DNA of 64,000 bases from Lactobacillus acidophilus (GCF_034298135.1 NZ_CP139575.1:62001-126000); one strand, 5' to 3'. Shown: positions 38,115 through 47,299, counted from the stretch's first letter. Numbers and translations are program-made. The notes: generated by a model from the sequence alone, not told the origin.

Positions 38115-39713
38115 TTAGTTATTTTGTTTGAATTCTTCGTAATATTCTTTCAATAACTCTAAGACTTGTTTTCCGATTAAAGCATAGTCTTCTGTAGGCA
38201 AATTGGCTTGTGATACTCTTAATTCACCTGGTTTAGCACCGAAACCGACGCCATCTACTAAAACAACGCCGTTCTTTTCAGCAAGCTTTAGTAAGAAGTC
38301 AACTTGTTCAAAGTTATTAGTTAAATAATCTCTAAATTCTTTACCATAAATTTTTTCTGCTAAGCGATAAATATCAATTAATGAATAATAGTGAGTATTA
38401 GTATCAGTTTCATCTTTAGGTGCTTGCATTGCATCGTGTAATTGATCATATCTTTCTGAAACTAATTTTCTAGCAATATCAATATAAGGATCATCGCTGC
38501 CGCCATTAGTAGAAGTTAACAAGTGAGTCATGGAGAATAAAGCTTCCATGATTTGTTGTGGTGTAGATAAACCGGCTGTGTGATAAAGACCGATTGATCT
38601 ACTGTCAGCACATAAACGATCAATAAATTTCATTTTATCGGGATCTAGAACTACTGAACTGTAACGTTTATGCAATTGCCGTAATTCAACTTTATCTAGG
38701 TGAGCAATATTATCATCGAATACATTTTTCTCGTTTAAAGCGATAACACCTAAACGCCATCCGGTACATCCAAATAATTTTGAATATGAGTAAACTAACA
38801 TGGTGTTATATGGAACTACGCTATAGATACTCTTAAAGTTTGGCACAAATGCTCCATATACTTCGTCACTAATAATCATTAATTTAGGATTCTTTTCTAC
38901 TGCTTGCTTAATAGCGTTTAAGGCATTAGTATCGAATTCTTTAGAAGTTGGATTAGTAGGATTTACAACTATTAAAGCTTTAATTGAAGGATCTTTTAAT
39001 TTCTCTATTTCATTTGGTTCAATTTCCCAATCATTTTTTTCATAGGAATGGAGATCTACTTCTACGAGTTCATAATCTTTCAATTCAGGAATTCGTAAAT
39101 ATGGGGTGAAAATAGGCTCATTAATAGCAATTTTGTCACCTTTTTTGAGTAAATGATTTTCTGCTAATGAGTGGAAGGCATAGACGATTGCTGCGGTACC
39201 ACCTTCAGTAGGGAAAAGATCTGTTTGCTCAGCTAAATTAGCATCTTTATATGATAATTCTTGTAAGAAATAATTTATTATCTTTTCGGTGTTAACTAAA
39301 CATCTGTCAGGAACAGGATAATTATTTGCGACAGCACCATTTACCCATTCTGCGACGACTTTGTCGCGATTGAGACCTAATTCTGTATGACAATAATTTA
39401 CGGCATCAATTAAGAATTTATCTTCGTCATTTTTATCAGGATCCAAAAATGCAAATAATCTTTCTCGAATGCCATCAGTATTGATATAACCAGCCATAAT
39501 GCCGTTATTAATAGTAAGTTTGGATTCAGTTACTCCAAACTGAACTAATCTTACAAAAGCAAGACGTGCTAAAGTTTGAATCCAGTTAGGATTACCACGT
39601 CCAGCATTTAAGAAAATATTACTTTTCTCATTTTTTTGAGCAAGTGCAAGCATTTTTCTACTAATTTCGAATGCTCCCAAAGCTTCCAGCTTTTTTTCTT
39701 CTGAGTTATCCAT
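38115..39713 (-). CDS. aspD: aspartate 4-decarboxylase / aspartate aminotransferase
   Basis: 532 residues, the length of bifunctional AspD, which is longer than ordinary class I aminotransferases. The PLP lysine is in YSYSKLFGCTGWR, and the Asn/Asp pocket motifs VNPTNPTSKEFD and ISDEVYGAF are present. It converts aspartate to alanine and CO2 in the cytoplasm, consuming a proton. GGAG is 9 bases before the start. A cre-like box at 39766-39779 suggests catabolite control. Confidence 0.93.
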   Translation of the reverse strand: MDNSEEKKLEALGAFEISRKMLALAQKNEKSNIFLNAGRGNPNWIQTLARLAFVRLVQFGVTESKLTINNGIMAGYINTDGIRERLFAFLDPDKNDEDKFLIDAVNYCHTELGLNRDKVVAEWVNGAVANNYPVPDRCLVNTEKIINYFLQELSYKDANLAEQTDLFPTEGGTAAIVYAFHSLAENHLLKKGDKIAINEPIFTPYLRIPELKDYELVEVDLHSYEKNDWEIEPNEIEKLKDPSIKALIVVNPTNPTSKEFDTNALNAIKQAVEKNPKLMIISDEVYGAFVPNFKSIYSVVPYNTMLVYSYSKLFGCTGWRLGVIALNEKNVFDDNIAHLDKVELRQLHKRYSSVVLDPDKMKFIDRLCADSRSIGLYHTAGLSTPQQIMEALFSMTHLLTSTNGGSDDPYIDIARKLVSERYDQLHDAMQAPKDETDTNTHYYSLIDIYRLAEKIYGKEFRDYLTNNFEQVDFLLKLAEKNGVVLVDGVGFGAKPGELRVSQANLPTEDYALIGKQVLELLKEYYEEFKQNN

Positions 39714-39765
39714 TTTCTGTGCTCCTTAGAAGAATTTGATCTTCTAAAAAAATTGTAATTAATAA

Positions 39766-39779
39766 CATAAGCGCTTACA
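39766..39779 (-). promoter_or_regulatory. cre-like box upstream of aspD
   Basis: On the minus strand it reads TGTAAGCGCTTATG, with a perfect palindromic AAGCGCTT core and 12 of 14 consensus positions. It lies about 53-66 bases before the aspD start. Confidence 0.65.
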
Positions 39780-40115
39780 CGAAGAGCATAGCACCAAAGT
39801 ACATTTAAAACAATAATATTAGGCTAGGTACCAACTTATTGCTAGCTTAAAATACTCAATAAAATAACAATCTTATATAAATTTAATAAAAGATATAATT
39901 GAAAAAATTATATTCTCCCTTATTATTATATGGTCTTGTATAGTAAATATTTTTGCTTTTGATGTCCAGTATATATGTGAGCGAAATTAAAAAAATAAAG
40001 TATTATGAGTTTGTTGAAATTCTATAAAATATATTAGGATTTTTTGAATTACGAAAATTATAGATAACGTTTAATTTAAGAAAAAAGGCTTTTAAATATT
40101 ATTTAAAAATAACAC
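39780..40115. other. AT-rich divergent intergenic region
   Basis: No ORF or strong hairpin. It separates the minus-strand aspD promoter from the first small-peptide promoter. Confidence 0.5.
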
Positions 40116-40143
40116 TTGTATTTTAAATAACATATGTTATTAT
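40116..40143 (+). promoter_or_regulatory. peptide-A promoter with 16-bp palindromic operator
   Basis: TTGTAT (-35, 40116-40121) and TATTAT (-10, 40138-40143) are 16 bases apart. Between and overlapping them lies AATAACATATGTTATT (40126-40141), a perfect palindrome. The same layout recurs at 40618-40645, so this is very likely a repressor or activator site. Confidence 0.7.
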
Positions 40144-40196
40144 AGTTGATGAAGAGAGTAATAAGAGATACAAGTTGAATGTGAGGTAGATGTATT

Positions 40197-40325
40197 ATGA
40201 TGAACGCAGAAATGATCTTAAACGATGTTGAAGTAAAGCAAGAAGTAAAGTTTGGTAAGCATACTTTTACTGCTAAGACCATGGCTGATATTTTGGCAGA
40301 TCAAGGTTGGGTTTCAAACGATTAA
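40197..40325 (+). CDS. small peptide A (42 residues), paralogue of peptide B
   Basis: ATG at 40197 (a second ATG at 40200 starts MNAEMILND) behind GAGGT at 40183-40187. The product carries EVKFGKHTFTA in the middle and ends near DQGWVSND. It shares MILND, the central motif, the M-x-D-x-LA region and QGWVS with peptide B at 40688, and their leaders and promoters are also alike, which strongly supports real genes. There is no signal peptide, membrane segment or double-glycine leader. I do not recognise the family. A ribosome-associated, signalling or regulatory role is possible but unproven. Confidence 0.7.
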   Translation: MMNAEMILNDVEVKQEVKFGKHTFTAKTMADILADQGWVSND

Positions 40326-40379
40326 TACATATTGCTGATAAATAATTATCTAGAATAGTCTCCAATAAATAGAGAAAAG

Positions 40380-40410
40380 GACGTGATGTAATATACATTA
40401 GGTCTTTTTA
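40380..40410 (+). terminator. terminator of peptide A
   Basis: GACGTGATGTA pairs with TACATTAGGTC (one mismatch, one G-U) and is followed by TTTTT. Confidence 0.7.
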
Positions 40411-40617
40411 TTTATTTAATCCCATATTGAGCGATATATAAATTTATGTAATCCTTTATTGCTTTTCCGCACAAAATTAAAAGCGATAATAATAAAAATA
40501 ACACCAAATATATTTAATAAAAAATTTTATCATCAGATTTACAGTGACGATAAATGTAGTGAAATAAGCTTGGAAGAAGAAAATAGAAAATTATTTTTAT
40601 TTTTATAAGCAAAACAC
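40411..40617. other. spacer between the peptide genes
   Basis: AT-rich, no ORF. The promoter of peptide B starts at its right end. Confidence 0.5.
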
Positions 40618-40645
40618 TTGCAGTTTAAATAACACGTGTTATTAT
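40618..40645 (+). promoter_or_regulatory. peptide-B promoter with 16-bp palindromic operator
   Basis: TTGCAG (-35) and TATTAT (-10, 40640-40645) are 16 bases apart, with the perfect palindrome AATAACACGTGTTATT at 40628-40643. It differs from the peptide-A operator only at the central bases, in a symmetric way (ATAT to ACGT), so the dyad itself is conserved. Confidence 0.7.
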
Positions 40646-40687
40646 AGTCTGTGAAGAGAGTTATGAGTTGAATGTGAGGTAACAATT

Positions 40688-40807
40688 ATGAACAACACTG
40701 AAATGATTTTAAATGATGCAAATGAAGTTAAATTTGGTAAGCACACTTTTACAGCAGAAGCTATGACTGATATGTTGGCAAATCAAGGCTGGGTATCAAT
40801 CGCTTAA
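40688..40807 (+). CDS. small peptide B (39 residues), paralogue of peptide A
   Basis: ATG at 40688 with GAGGT 7 bases upstream. It begins MNNTEMILND, then EVKFGKHTFTAEAMTDML and ends QGWVSIA. Compared with peptide A it lacks a few residues between MILND and EVKFGKHTFTA, and several codons in the shared part differ silently, a sign of selection on the protein. It is soluble, with a probable C-terminal helix ahead of the Gly-Trp end. The function is unknown. It has its own promoter and a strong terminator. Confidence 0.7.
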   Translation: MNNTEMILNDANEVKFGKHTFTAEAMTDMLANQGWVSIA

Positions 40808-40864
40808 TTTTAATATTTATTTCTAAATCTATTTTTGAGTGAGCTTACAGTTGTCTCACATAAG

Positions 40865-40902
40865 AACAGGACCTAATACAATGAGTATTGGGTCCTGTTT
40901 AA
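40865..40902 (+). terminator. terminator of peptide B
   Basis: AACAGGACCTAATAC pairs with GTATTGGGTCCTGTT over 15 bp (one G-U), AATGA loop, T's after. Confidence 0.88.
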
Positions 40903-40956
40903 TTATGGTATATTAATTTAAGAAAATAAAAAATATAGAGGTACAACCAGATAAAA

Positions 40957-41520
40957 ATGATTAGAAAAGCAAGAAAAACAGATTTTCCGTTTGTATATCC
41001 TATTCTTAAACAAATTTTTGAAGAAATGCAGATGAAATCGATTGAAACACTACCGGAAGATCAATTTTATAATTTGATGAAACTAGGATTCATTTCTGAT
41101 TATTACCGTTATTCATATCGCCGAATTTGGGTATCTGAGGTGGATGGTCAAGTAACGGGTATTTTAGATATGTATTCTTATGATGATCAGAAAATTATTG
41201 ATATAGTATTGAGACATAATTATGCTAAAGCTGGCTTACCAATTTCTACTGTGATTTTTGACGATCAAGAAGCTTGGCCAGATGAATGGTATATTGATGC
41301 TTTAGCTGTGCATCCTGATCATTGGGGTGAGGGATATGCTAGTCAATTAATGGATGAGGCAGAAGAAATTGGCCGAAACCGAGGCTATAAAATTATTAGT
41401 TTAAATGTAGATAAAGAAAATCCACGTGCTCAGGCTTTATATCTCCACAAAGGTTATCGAGTAGAAAAAACAATGACTATTGGTGATCGAAGCTATGATC
41501 ATATGGTTAAGCAGCTATAA
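40957..41520 (+). CDS. GNAT-family N-acetyltransferase
   Basis: 187 residues. The acetyl-CoA-binding core is DALAVHPDHWGEGYASQLMD, followed by ISLNVDKENPRAQALYLHKGY, the usual GNAT end. The substrate is unknown. A GAGG at 40938-40941 is rather far from the ATG. It converges on the TetR-type gene, and the two share a hairpin at 41521-41547. Confidence 0.85.
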   Translation: MIRKARKTDFPFVYPILKQIFEEMQMKSIETLPEDQFYNLMKLGFISDYYRYSYRRIWVSEVDGQVTGILDMYSYDDQKIIDIVLRHNYAKAGLPISTVIFDDQEAWPDEWYIDALAVHPDHWGEGYASQLMDEAEEIGRNRGYKIISLNVDKENPRAQALYLHKGYRVEKTMTIGDRSYDHMVKQL

Positions 41521-41549
41521 AAAGACGTAGTTTAACTACGCCTTTTTTT
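41521..41549. terminator. bidirectional terminator between acetyltransferase and TetR gene
   Basis: A CGTAGT/ACTACG stem with a TTA loop, A's on the left and TTTTTTT on the right. Confidence 0.75.
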
Positions 41550-42048
41550 AGTTTGATGGTAAGACATATTCTAAGTCTACATACACATCCAATACTTTTT
41601 CTTTACAGTTATGGGCAACCCAACTAACTACACGTGAAAAAATAATATTAGTCATGCTTTGGATTTGTTTATTAGAACAGTTACTATTTTGAAGATGCTT
41701 TTGCATTTCAGTAAAAAATGCATGATTGATCTGATGACAAATATGTATCTTACTAGTGTTTTTGTTGGTCAAACGATAGATATTTGTATAATAAATGCGG
41801 TGGTCACCGATTTCTTTTAGTAATGCATATACTAATTTCCTTGAATTGCAATCACTGTAATTTTGAAAATGCTTGCGAATCTCAAATTGTAAGGTATTGC
41901 AAAATAAATCCGGCATACCATTATAAGTGCTATAAAAGCTAGCACGACCTACTCCACTAGCTTGACAGTATTGCTTAACTGAATACTTATTGATTGAATT
42001 TTGGGCTAGTTCCTCTCTTAAAATAGTGCGAGCTAGTCTAATTTTCAA
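41548..42048 (-). CDS. TetR-family transcriptional regulator
   Basis: 166 residues from a TTG start at 42048-42046 with GGAGG 8 bases upstream. The N-terminal helix-turn-helix is recognisable (YSVKQYCQASGVGRASFYSTY), though it is divergent from the usual TxxxIAxxAGVSxGTxYxxF. The ligand domain is unassigned. It is the nearest DNA-binding protein to the twin peptide promoters, so it is one candidate for the factor that binds their palindrome, but this is only proximity. Confidence 0.75.
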   Translation of the reverse strand: MKIRLARTILREELAQNSINKYSVKQYCQASGVGRASFYSTYNGMPDLFCNTLQFEIRKHFQNYSDCNSRKLVYALLKEIGDHRIYYTNIYRLTNKNTSKIHICHQINHAFFTEMQKHLQNSNCSNKQIQSMTNIIFSRVVSWVAHNCKEKVLDVYVDLEYVLPSN

Positions 42049-42382
42049 CTCTAATTCCTCCCTTTCGCTATCGCTTTCTATTTATAAAATATGTTAAACG
42101 ATAATTTTTATAAAAATATACCAATTATGAATGAATATAGCAATAGCCACCAGCGATAACAATTGGTTTATAGCACAATGTAAGCATGAGTAAAGCCCTT
42201 ACAAGCAATTCAATTGATTAAAAAAATTTTTTTAAAAGTAGAAAGTTAAATGATAGGATTACATTATTTTTCTAAAAAAGGTTCCCTAATCATTGATATT
42301 ATTAGATTTATTACAAAAAAATAGTAGAAATTGATTTTTATTATGAAAAGCCTAGTTATAAATCTTGTCTAATATAGAATAC
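42049..42382. other. intergenic region upstream of the TetR gene
   Basis: No ORF. It must hold the TetR-gene promoter on the minus strand; no palindrome like those at 40126 or 40628 is seen here. Confidence 0.5.
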
Positions 42383-42427
42383 AAAAAAGCAAAAATGTCT
42401 GAAAAATAAAGACACTTTTGCTTTTTT
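42383..42427 (-). terminator. terminator of the CAP-domain gene (works both ways)
   Basis: An 18-bp arm pair (AAAAAAGCAAAAATGTCT with AGACACTTTTGCTTTTTT, one mismatch) makes a stem with U-runs in both directions. Confidence 0.8.
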
Positions 42428-42526
42428 GTTTATATTTGACAAATTAAAAAAGTGTAAACAGATGACTGAACTATTTGCACTTTTGAGATTAGGAACTGTA
42501 TTAAAAGTTATAAACTACAAGTCAAA

Positions 42527-43369
42527 TTAGTGGTTAAATTTTTTGTAGTTTTGAATATAACGTTTTGCAACACCAATCATGTGAACACTAATCTTACTTT
42601 GATCATCTTTTAATCCACTAAAACTTACACCAAAGTATTTAGTCTTGGCATCATAATTCTTTGTACGACAACCAAGTAAATCACCGGCGTGTTCCCATTC
42701 AGTATATCTTGAAGAATCATTCATTTGACTATCGCTACCGGCAAAACCACCGAAAAGCATTTGTTTTACATTAAAGTAAATTTGATTCTTTAAAACTGAC
42801 ATAGTACGAAGATTTGAGCCATATTGTGATGAAATAGGTAAGCCTGCTTCATCTTCATATACTTGACCTGCATTTGAATTAAGACCTGAAGCTTTAGCAG
42901 CCCGTAAAATACCAGCTACATAATGATCAGGATCCCAACATGACTTGTTATGTGTATAGTACTGATTGGCAACACGATCTGCAAAACGTAAAGCGCCACT
43001 TCTATATGTCCAAGGTTTTTTGCCAAGTTGGCTACGAGCAGAATTGATTAAACTTAAAGTATATTTGCTCAACTCAACTTTTTGACTATTAGTCAACTTA
43101 GTAACATTAACTAGAGTATTGTCAGAACCTGCATCGCTATTAGTGTTTTCCATCATGCCCTTTTTTGAGGCATTAATTAAGGCTTTACTTGCTTTACCAG
43201 TTTGATTCCATTTAATAACAGCATTTTTAGTATAGCCAGAAGGCAATGTAATTGATGCAGCTTGAACTGTTGAATTGTCTTCTTGATTATTATTCATAAC
43301 AAAAATAGCACTACCTGCTAAAGCTGCAGCAACACTAATAGTCGATAAAAGTTTTATATTGCGTTTCAT
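42527..43369 (-). CDS. secreted CAP/SCP-domain protein (SEC10/PgrA-like)
   Basis: 280 residues with a signal peptide (about 1-38, cleavage after VQA). The CAP-type domain fills residues 95-275: LINSARSQLGKKPW opens it, and histidines in YYTHNKS, TEWEHAGDLLG and a closing FGVSFSG segment match the lactobacillar family often annotated as surface-exclusion related. It is exported and probably wall-associated; the activity is unknown. RBS AGGA 6-9 bases before the start. Confidence 0.8.
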   Translation of the reverse strand: MKRNIKLLSTISVAAALAGSAIFVMNNNQEDNSTVQAASITLPSGYTKNAVIKWNQTGKASKALINASKKGMMENTNSDAGSDNTLVNVTKLTNSQKVELSKYTLSLINSARSQLGKKPWTYRSGALRFADRVANQYYTHNKSCWDPDHYVAGILRAAKASGLNSNAGQVYEDEAGLPISSQYGSNLRTMSVLKNQIYFNVKQMLFGGFAGSDSQMNDSSRYTEWEHAGDLLGCRTKNYDAKTKYFGVSFSGLKDDQSKISVHMIGVAKRYIQNYKKFNH

Positions 43370-44080
43370 TATTCCTAATCCCCTATGATTATAAAAAATT
43401 TTATTTAAGTCCCAATGTATAAAACTCTATTTCTTAAAGGGTAGTCAGTCCTTTAAGAGTCGCTATAAGTCTCTTCAAATGATAGATTAACAGGAATAAA
43501 ATTTATGTCTAGACATCCATTTATTTAATAACAATAGTGACTAGATAATGTACTTGAAAAATGTAAGTCAAAAAGTTGATGTGGCGCTATTAGCTAATAG
43601 ACAGGAATAATCTATACGTATAAATAAATAATTTATTTTTTTGATTAAAAGTTGAAATTATATAATAAAATATATATTTATAACTTATGTTATATTTCAA
43701 TTGGATAATCTATACAATATGAAAACGCCTTTAATTCAATAAATAAGGTGGATTATTTTATTTTTTAAGTATATGTGTATAGTGTTTAAAATAGAAGAAT
43801 AAATATATAAAAACTATTTTAATAAAAGCTATGTAATTTTTGAAACAGGTATGTTTAATTCAGGTTAAACATCAATGCAAAAATTAATAAAACTACTTAA
43901 TGTAACTACTGTTTAAAGCAATCAAAATATATTTCATGGCTTGAAACGCGTTCCAACCTGCGAAACAAAGTTTTAAACGTGTGAAAGCGAATACATTTAC
44001 AGAAAATGATGGTATAAATATAGCCGTAAGGTAAATGAAACAGATTTTGAGATAAAAACTTATCAAAGGAGATATGGAAG
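43370..44080 (+). promoter_or_regulatory. 711-bp intergenic region with two candidate operator sites before the GH4 gene
   Basis: No ORF. TTGAAACGCGTTCCAA at 43941-43956 is a near-perfect palindrome of the LacI/CcpA type. TGAAAGCGAATACA at 43982-43995 is a weaker cre-like box (12 of 14). An AAAGGAG ribosome site at 44066-44072 serves the ATG at 44081. The left part should hold the minus-strand CAP-gene promoter. Confidence 0.5.
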
Positions 44081-45418
44081 ATGAATGATAAGAAATACTC
44101 AGTAGTTATTGCCGGTGGTGGTAGTACTTTTACACCAGGATTCGTTCTTGATTTGATCAAGAGTCAAGACAAGTTCCCAATGAGAGAATTGAAGTTCTAT
44201 GATAATGATGCAGAACGTCAAAAGAAGATCGGTGAAGCTGTTAAAATCATTATGAAGGAAAGAGCTCCACAAATTAAATTCTCATATACTACTGATCCAA
44301 GAGAAGCCTTTACAGATGTTGATTTCGTAATGGGGTCAATTCGTGTTGGTAAGTATCACATGAGAAGTTTGGATGAAAAGATTCCATTAAAATATGGTGT
44401 AAATGGTCAAGAAACTACCGGACCCGGAGGAATGGCATATGGTCTTCGTTCGATTCCTGCAATTCTTCAAATTATTGATTGGATGCAAGAATACTCACCA
44501 AATGCTTGGATGATTAACTACTCCAATACAATTGCAATTGTTGCTGAAGCTTGTCGTCGTCTTCGTCCAGGTGCAAAAGTTATTAACATCTGTGATATGC
44601 CTATTGATGATATGGACAGAATGGCAGCTATTTGTGGATTAAATAGCTGGCATGATATTGACTTCAACTACTATGGTTTGAATCACTTTGGCTGGTGGAA
44701 AGAAGTAAGAAATAAGAAGACCGGCGAAGATTTGATGCCTAAGCTTAAGGAGTACGTCAGAGAACATGGCTACTGGGTAGGTGGCGATTATGATAAAGAC
44801 ACTGAACCATCATGGGAAGCAACTTTTAAGAAGGTAGCAGATGAATATAAGCTTGAACCTGAAACTTTACCGAATAACTATATGCAATACTACTACTTCC
44901 CACAATATGAAGTAGCAAATGCAGATCCAAACCATACTCGTACTGATGAAATTCTTGAACATCGTCAAAAGATTGTTTTTGGTGAATGTGAACGTATTGT
45001 TGAAGCTGGTACTGCTAAGGATAATATTTGGGATATTTCAGGATTGCACTCAGAATATATTGTAGATATTATTCATGCCATTGCTTTTAATACCCATGAA
45101 AAATTCTTGGCAAACTGTGCTAACGATGGCGCTATTGCCAATATGGATCCAGATTCAATTGTTGAAGTTCCAGCATTGTTTGGTGCAGATGGTATTCAAC
45201 CAATGGCAACTGGTATGGCTGGAAGATTCCAAAGAGGCTTGATGATGGAACAACAAACCTGTGAAAAGTTAGTTGTTGATGCCTACGTTGAACATTCTTA
45301 TAACAAGATGCTTCAAGCCTTTGCTTTGAACAAGACAATTCCAGATGCTTCAGTTGCTAAGAAGATTTTAGACGATATGATTCCAGTTAATGCACCATAT
45401 TGGCCAGAATTGAAATAA
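44081..45418 (+). CDS. 6-phospho-alpha-glucosidase (GH4, maltose-6'-phosphate glucosidase type)
   Basis: 445 residues. The NAD-binding start VVIAGGGSTFTPGFVLDLI is followed by NYSNTIAIV and the metal-binding Cys/His motifs NICDMP and GLNHFGWW, typical of GH4. The enzyme needs NAD+ and Mn2+ and hydrolyses phosphorylated alpha-glucosides. The PTS permease that normally accompanies it (GlvC/MalB type) is absent here, so it must be elsewhere. Symbols malH, glvA and simA are all possible. An RpiR regulator follows. Confidence 0.9.
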   Translation: MNDKKYSVVIAGGGSTFTPGFVLDLIKSQDKFPMRELKFYDNDAERQKKIGEAVKIIMKERAPQIKFSYTTDPREAFTDVDFVMGSIRVGKYHMRSLDEKIPLKYGVNGQETTGPGGMAYGLRSIPAILQIIDWMQEYSPNAWMINYSNTIAIVAEACRRLRPGAKVINICDMPIDDMDRMAAICGLNSWHDIDFNYYGLNHFGWWKEVRNKKTGEDLMPKLKEYVREHGYWVGGDYDKDTEPSWEATFKKVADEYKLEPETLPNNYMQYYYFPQYEVANADPNHTRTDEILEHRQKIVFGECERIVEAGTAKDNIWDISGLHSEYIVDIIHAIAFNTHEKFLANCANDGAIANMDPDSIVEVPALFGADGIQPMATGMAGRFQRGLMMEQQTCEKLVVDAYVEHSYNKMLQAFALNKTIPDASVAKKILDDMIPVNAPYWPELK

Positions 45419-45439
45419 TACTTACTATTAACTCCCCTG

Positions 45440-45470
45440 AAGGATAGCTATTAACAAGCTATCCTTTTTT
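45440..45470 (+). terminator. GH4 gene terminator
   Basis: AAGGATAGCT pairs with AGCTATCCTT around a 7-base loop, then TTTTTT. Confidence 0.88.
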
Positions 45471-45520
45471 CATTGCCCATGATATTCTTGATGTAGTTAG
45501 AAAAAATAAGGGGGATGCAG

Positions 45521-46297
45521 ATGGATTTAGAAACAGCAGTCATGAAGAAAAAAGAGAGCTTGAATGAAACTGATAAAGCGATTGTCAGCTATTTACTGAA
45601 GTATCCTGAAGATGCTAGTAAGTTAAGCTTGATGGAATTAGCACAGAAACTGTATGTTTCTAAGTCCGCTATTTTTCGTTTAAGTAAAAAACTAGGGCTA
45701 AGTGGTTTCAGTGAGTTAAAGTTTGAATTAACTGAGTTAACTAATAAAAAAGTACAAAATAAAAAATATGTACAAGAATTAGATTTCAACAATAATTTAC
45801 ACCAAATAATTGATGAAACATTTAAGTATTTTAAAGATGCTAATTTCCATGATTTATTCATAGATTTGGATAACGCTGAAACCATTTATATTTATTCAAC
45901 TGGTTGGCAACAACAGATAATTGCAGAATATTTAGCACATTCATTTTTCTTAATTGGCAAAAAAGCAATTATACTTCCAAGTGCCAAGGATGAAGTAGCA
46001 ATGTTAGGTAGATCAATTGAAGAAAATGATATGTTATTTGTTATTTCTTTTGGTGGGTTCAATAAGACAATCATTGAAGAGCTAAAAAAGATTGATACAG
46101 TCACTGATAAATTGAAATTTGTTTCATTAACTAGTTGGCAGCCAGGTAAAATTGCCTCATTAAGTGATTACAGTTTTTTCTTTAAAACTACACCATTTCA
46201 AATTAGCAATCAGAATGCAGTGACGTTTAGTTCTGCATATGTGTTAATTGACTTGATAATTAATGAATATGGCAAACATTGTAATTCTAAGAAGTAG
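45521..46297 (+). CDS. RpiR-family transcriptional regulator
   Basis: 258 residues from the ATG at 45521 (AAGGGGG 6 bases before); an ATG at 45515 abuts the ribosome site and is unlikely. The N-terminal helix-turn-helix (MELAQKLYVSKSAIFRLSKK) and C-terminal SIS domain (YIYSTGWQQQII; FVISFGGFNKTI) are clear. It probably senses a sugar phosphate, and by position is the likely regulator of the GH4 gene and perhaps of ansA, which starts 9 bases later. Confidence 0.85.
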   Translation: MDLETAVMKKKESLNETDKAIVSYLLKYPEDASKLSLMELAQKLYVSKSAIFRLSKKLGLSGFSELKFELTELTNKKVQNKKYVQELDFNNNLHQIIDETFKYFKDANFHDLFIDLDNAETIYIYSTGWQQQIIAEYLAHSFFLIGKKAIILPSAKDEVAMLGRSIEENDMLFVISFGGFNKTIIEELKKIDTVTDKLKFVSLTSWQPGKIASLSDYSFFFKTTPFQISNQNAVTFSSAYVLIDLIINEYGKHCNSKK

Positions 46298-46306
46298 GGA
46301 AATAGT

Positions 46307-47299
46307 ATGAAGAAATTATTATTATTGTCAACAGGAGGTACTATTGCATCTGTTGCCTCAGATGCGGGGCTAGTACCTAAAGAAACTGGCGAAGAATTAA
46401 TTAAAATGCTAGGTAAATTACCATATGATATTCAGGTACGCGATATTTTGCAGTTAGATTCGTCTAATATTCAACCAGAAGAGTGGAAGTTTATCGCACA
46501 GAATATTTATAATTATCGTAATGATTATGATGGTATAGTAGTTTCACACGGTACAGATACAATGGCATATACAGCTTCAATGCTAGCGTTTATGCTTAAA
46601 AATATTAATATTCCGGTTGTACTTACAGGTAGTCAGGTGCCAATCAATGTGGTTTTAAGTGACGCACACGATAATTTGCGTCTTGCTTTTGCAGCAGCTG
46701 CAACTTGTCCACCGGATATTTATTTAGCTTTCCACAATAAAGTAATGTTGGGTTGTCGGTCAGTTAAGGTGCGTACAACTAACTTTGATGCATTTGAAAG
46801 TGTTAATGTGCCACCTGTTGCGACTGTTTCTTCAGATGGACTTGTCTTTAATAAAGAAAGCTTTCAAAAGAAACATGATGGTGCCCCAGAACTAAATACG
46901 AATATTGATTCACATGTTTCACTAGTAAAATTGTTCCCTGGATTTGATCCAAATTTGTTATTTGCGATGGTCGATAGTGGGTGTCGTGGAATTGTTATTG
47001 AAGCTTATGGACTTGGCGGAATGAACTTTATTCGTCGTAACATGGTTGCAGCAATCGGTAAATTGATTCGACAAGGCATTCCAGTAGTTGCCAGCAGTCA
47101 ATGTTTATATGAACGTAGTGATTTGACTAAGTATGAAGTAGGTCGTGAAGCGTTACTTAAAGGCGCTATCAGTGCGTGCGATATGACATCTGAAAGTGCG
47201 ATTACTAAGTTAATGTGGGCATTGGGGCAAGGCATGGATGTTCATGAAATAACAGAATTTTTTAACACGAATGTTGCGGGAGAAGTAACTCTTAAATAA
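46307..47299 (+). CDS. ansA: L-asparaginase (type I, cytoplasmic)
   Basis: 330 residues, no signal peptide. The first active-site loop LSTGGTIASV and the second VVSHGTDTMAYTASML (Thr-Asp pair) are intact, as is VVLTGSQVP. It makes aspartate and ammonia from asparagine. It is coupled to the RpiR gene. The aspartate could feed AspD/AspT (36-39 kb), which is an inference from metabolism, not from an operon. Confidence 0.93.
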   Translation: MKKLLLLSTGGTIASVASDAGLVPKETGEELIKMLGKLPYDIQVRDILQLDSSNIQPEEWKFIAQNIYNYRNDYDGIVVSHGTDTMAYTASMLAFMLKNINIPVVLTGSQVPINVVLSDAHDNLRLAFAAAATCPPDIYLAFHNKVMLGCRSVKVRTTNFDAFESVNVPPVATVSSDGLVFNKESFQKKHDGAPELNTNIDSHVSLVKLFPGFDPNLLFAMVDSGCRGIVIEAYGLGGMNFIRRNMVAAIGKLIRQGIPVVASSQCLYERSDLTKYEVGREALLKGAISACDMTSESAITKLMWALGQGMDVHEITEFFNTNVAGEVTLK

